From the NCBI GenBank assembly GCA_022497145.1, contig MU385869.1, positions 124,001 through 188,000 of the forward strand: a DNA stretch of 64,000 bases, in the 5' to 3' direction. Position numbers and translations under genes: made by a program. The notes under the pieces are model-generated. The model was not told where the DNA came from and did no database searches. It saw nothing but the letters and a program-made list of their open reading frames with translations. Below are positions 61,114-64,000 of the stretch, piece by piece. The DNA comes from Rostrohypoxylon terebratum (Eukaryota; Ascomycota; Sordariomycetes; Xylariales; Hypoxylaceae). Positions within the stretch are counted from its first letter, which is position 1. Every line of letters begins with the position of its first letter.

Positions 61114-63255
61114 TCATGCACCAGGGGGGGGAGGAGGAGGTTGGTCGCCAGGAGGAGGAGGAGCTTCACCAGCAGGGGGAGGCGGCGGGGGAGGTGCAGC
61201 GCCATTAGCGTACTGCTGGATAAGAGCATTTATGTTTCCAGGAGGTAGACCAGGAGGTGCACCGAGGGAGCCGCCAGGAGGCGCGAGACCCGGAGGCGGT
61301 CCCATACCTGGCGCCCCGCCGTAGCCCGAGTAGCCAGGGTAGTTAGGATACTGCTGTTGTCCAGCAGGAGCTTGATGCCAAGGTGCCGCTCCGGGCGCCG
61401 AAGAGCCACCGTTGAAATTTTGATTCTGACTCTGGCCACCGTAGTAATCACTTCCATGATTATCATTACCCCGATGGCGGTCGCGCCAAGGAGCGGCAGA
61501 ACCGCCGCCTTCGTTGTTCTGGTCATTGTTACGCGAGCGCCAAGGAGCGGCAGCACCCGTTGGACCGCGCTGCCAGGGCTTCGCATCACCGGTACCATTG
61601 TTGTAGGAGCCAGGACCCGCCTCGATGCGAGCTGGGGGTCCGCTAGGACCTCCTCCGAGTTCTTGCATGAATTGCTAGACATGGCATCAGATATTAATAC
61701 TTTTGACCATTTTCATGATGGATAATACGTACCTCATATTCGCGATCAACGGCGTCTCCAGCACCGATACGTCCAGCAGCACGCGGGGGACCGTCGCTTC
61801 GCCAGTTTGCACCCTTCTGTCGATCGGGGCAGTCTCGAGCCATGTGACCGGCGTTGCCACAAACACGACATATGATATTGGCTGTGAAATTCTGCTTTTC
61901 GGGGCAGTCGTACTTGCGGTGGCCGATCTGACCACAGTTCTGGCATGCCTGGTTCTCGTCGTCGCGCAAAGTACCGTTGAGAGTCGCGAGTTCTCGGAGC
62001 TGGTTTCGCTTGAGCTCATTTTGGCCCTCGGGGATCGAAGCAGCCTGAGGTATTCATATCAGTATATAATCTTGCAGAACGACCCATACGCAACTTACAG
62101 TTTCAATCACATTATGGATTAACTTCTTAGCTTTGTTAACCTTCTCCTCGGTATCTGCCATTATCAAACAGTGCAGATCTTCCTCTTGGTTGCTGGCGTG
62201 GGCAGCATCGGACCGACCCTTGCCTTCTTTGACAGAGCCTTTTCCGCGGATAGCAATTTTGGCTCCCGATTCTGACTCCATCTTCTTCAGTGTGTTGCCA
62301 CGAGGGCCGATAAGTAATCCAACTTAAGTAAAAGACCTAGGTGTTAGTATTTGTCACAGAATGGTTAGGCATGGGGAAAGGGAATAGTTAGATGAGGCCA
62401 AAAATTGACATGTCATCCATAGAGATACGACTGCATTCCTGGTAATATCCTGAACAAGAAGGGGCATAAACATGGTTAGAAGGGTTAGAGGGTTAGTAAT
62501 CTCACTGAAATTGATTTCTGGATAATCGTTGACGGGCACATAGACCTTTTCTTGGGTCTTCGTAGGCCGTCGGTAATCCTGGGGAGGGTGGTAGTTAGGT
62601 ATTGTCTTCATCGCCTTCTCGACGAGTTTGTGCCTCTCATCCTCGAGACGCTTTCGATAGCGATATTCCCTAGTGTTCACACGACGACCATGGTTGTCGT
62701 ACTGCGGAGGGGGAGAGGGAGATCTGTGTGCGAAAGAAAACCAGTCAGTCTATTTTGCGCTCATGTTTAAATGATGGGAATGCTCAAGTGTTTGGATATT
62801 TGACTTACCTGTCACCATCAGCAGGAACAACATCGTTGATTCGTAACTTCTGGCTAATCTCCTCAATTCTCAAGTGTAGAGTGTAAGCTTCAAGCTGCTC
62901 GCTCGTCATGTTGGCTACGATAGCAGTTGGAAGGCCCATCAAGCCGGCGGCTTTGTTTTCAGAAGCATCGCCCCAACGGTTACGCTTCTTGCGGCGTCGA
63001 GGACCGTCAGCATCGGTTCCTGAGGAACACCATGTTAATTTGCTTCATAGATAATTGAAAAGATAAGTGATGATGTTCTGTAGATGACTTACTAGGTTCA
63101 GGACTGCGACCGCGCTTTAAGTCGCGATCGCCACTTGGGAGGCCGAAACCATCAGTCTCGTTTTCGCGACCGTCCTCTCCTTCGCCTCGAAATCGTCGGC
63201 TTTTACCTAGAGGAATGTTATTCGATCCAGTGATTCCCTGGTTTCTCCACGACAT
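61114..63255 (-). CDS. BBP: Branchpoint-bridging protein (BBP/SF1)
   Basis: Six exons (63255-63093, 63019-62809, 62723-62506, 62322-62099, 62044-61733, 61674-61114) give 562 aa; all five introns are GT-AG and keep the frame. Residues 62-71 hold a basic stretch ending in Arg-x-Arg-Trp (KKRNRWG), the U2AF-ligand motif. The KH-QUA2 region runs from about 184 to 300 and includes the IGPRGNTLKKME GxxG loop. Two CCHC zinc knuckles follow: C305-C308-H313-C318 and C330-C333-H338-C343. The tail is Gly/Trp/Asn-rich and ends in long proline runs. BBP recognises the intron branch-site sequence and bridges to U2AF and U1 snRNP in the commitment complex, in the nucleus. The intron count is high for this window, which is common for splicing-factor genes. 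Domain order is complete. Confidence 0.95.
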
Positions 63256-63759
63256 CTTGATAGGTTCGCAAACTCGCAAGCTTGTGTGGTGCGATAAATC
63301 TAGACGTTGTGAAAATGGAGAAGTTGAATTGAAGAGTTCAGTCTTAGGTTGAATTATTTTGGAGATGAACAAACGCACTAGTAAGCTAAGTCTTGCCTGG
63401 AACAAAAGTGGAGTAGGTACTTTTGACCATTGTTTGTTTGTATCTGTGATACGTGTGTGTCACGTGCGGCTGATCCTGATTACGTAAACGATTGTTCTTC
63501 TTAATTGTTGTGCCACCGGAATATCCCAACAACAACAACAACGATGAAAAACTATCCACAAGAGTAACCACAAAAGCAATCACAAGAGGTCAACAAGCAC
63601 ACGATATCCATATATATACTGCCTCCTCGTCATTTCTCTCAATTATATTCTGAAAAGATCGTCCGCGATATTTGCATACATTCGCACATGAGTTTGCATT
63701 CAATCCTGATTCCTAGTACCTAGTCGTTATGACGAGACCAAGCTCCAAGGTGTGGTCAA
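63256..63759. other. Intergenic region, no supported gene
   Basis: Spacer between two minus-strand genes, and presumably the BBP promoter. It contains an AACAAC repeat at 63528-63542 and a TATATATAC run at 63609-63618. Confidence 0.6.
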
Positions 63760-63990
63760 TTACTTTGCTTCCTCTTTCATGGACTCTTGAATCCACTTTC
63801 TAGCACCTGAAGCCTTCTCCTGTATCTTTTCTTCCGCAAGGTGCTGGAGGTCTTCGTAATTATGCTTCGACGGGACATGGCGACCTTTCTCAACCCCTGG
63901 TCGCTTGAGCATTAACTGAACCCACTGGTCCAGCGCTGGGAACTCAGCAATATCGATTCCAGCCCATTCTTCACGTATAAGTGTCAGTTG
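63760..63990 (-). CDS. Glutathione S-transferase, 3' terminal exon (partial)
   Basis: The final exon encodes 76 residues and ends with TAA at 63760-63762. The reading EEWAGIDIAEFPALDQW, followed by MLKRPGVEKGRHVPS, matches the C-terminal helical domain of fungal Ure2-like/GstA-type glutathione transferases. Those enzymes conjugate glutathione to electrophiles or reduce peroxides in the cytosol. The acceptor is CTAG at 63991-63994, and the remaining exons lie beyond the window edge. The N-terminal thioredoxin-like domain with the glutathione site cannot be seen, so the class is tentative. A Lys/Glu-rich helix closes the protein. Confidence 0.85.
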   Translation of the reverse strand, partial: QLTLIREEWAGIDIAEFPALDQWVQLMLKRPGVEKGRHVPSKHNYEDLQHLAEEKIQEKASGARKWIQESMKEEAK

Positions 63991-64000
63991 CTAGCCAGGC

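Overview
The window is nuclear DNA from a filamentous ascomycete (Pezizomycotina), probably a sordariomycete. The evidence is short GT-AG introns (about 55-120 nt, one or a few per gene) with fungal branch sites such as CTAAC or CTGAC, and protein types typical of this group: a Zn(II)2Cys6 regulator, MFS permeases of the fungal MCT and ACS families, a fungal rhodopsin-domain membrane protein, an M28 vacuolar membrane protease, and Kex2-type secreted precursors. The genus cannot be fixed from this sequence. No rRNA, convincing tRNA, CRISPR array or intact transposon was seen. Seventeen protein-coding genes are modelled with fair to high support, one more is tentative, and one pseudogene is recognised. 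Exon borders were placed by hand from reading frame, splice consensus and family similarity.

Region 1 (1-30 kb) is loosely packed. It holds a C-terminal Zn(II)2Cys6 regulator (5691-7635, +), an MCT-type MFS transporter (10533-11959, +), an ACS-type (Dal5/Tna1-like) MFS permease (15243-16795, +), a kynurenine formamidase (18579-19607, -), a fungal rhodopsin-domain protein (24117-25739, +) and the Pol III subunit RPC53 (27907-29597, -). These are separated by 1-5 kb intergenic spacers rich in short tandem repeats and TACCTAGGTA-like palindromes. The permease and the formamidase may both serve NAD supply, but that is inference.

Region 2 (30-42 kb) is a compact housekeeping block: urease accessory UreD (-), cohesin SCC3 (+), telomere protein POT1 (-, four exons) and importin alpha (+). 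POT1 and importin alpha share a divergent 825-bp promoter region, and UreD and SCC3 share another.

Region 3 (42-57 kb) looks like an accessory island. It contains a GC-rich, hairpin-forming locus behind a TATA box (about 42.99-43.64 kb), a possible small spliced gene (43673-44456, -), an Arg/Pro-rich protein with a C-terminal OTU-like Cys/His domain (47595-49286, +), a secreted precursor ending in a six-cysteine peptide after a Lys/Arg-type cleavage site (49639-50157, -), a disordered hypothetical protein (51863-52841, +), a decayed short-chain dehydrogenase (53311-53835, -) and a small secreted cysteine-containing protein (54996-55454, -). The most novel candidates in the window are here.

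Region 4 (57-64 kb) returns to conserved genes, all on the minus strand: the vacuolar membrane protease PFF1, the branchpoint-bridging protein BBP/SF1 (six exons), and the 3' end of a glutathione S-transferase cut by the window edge.
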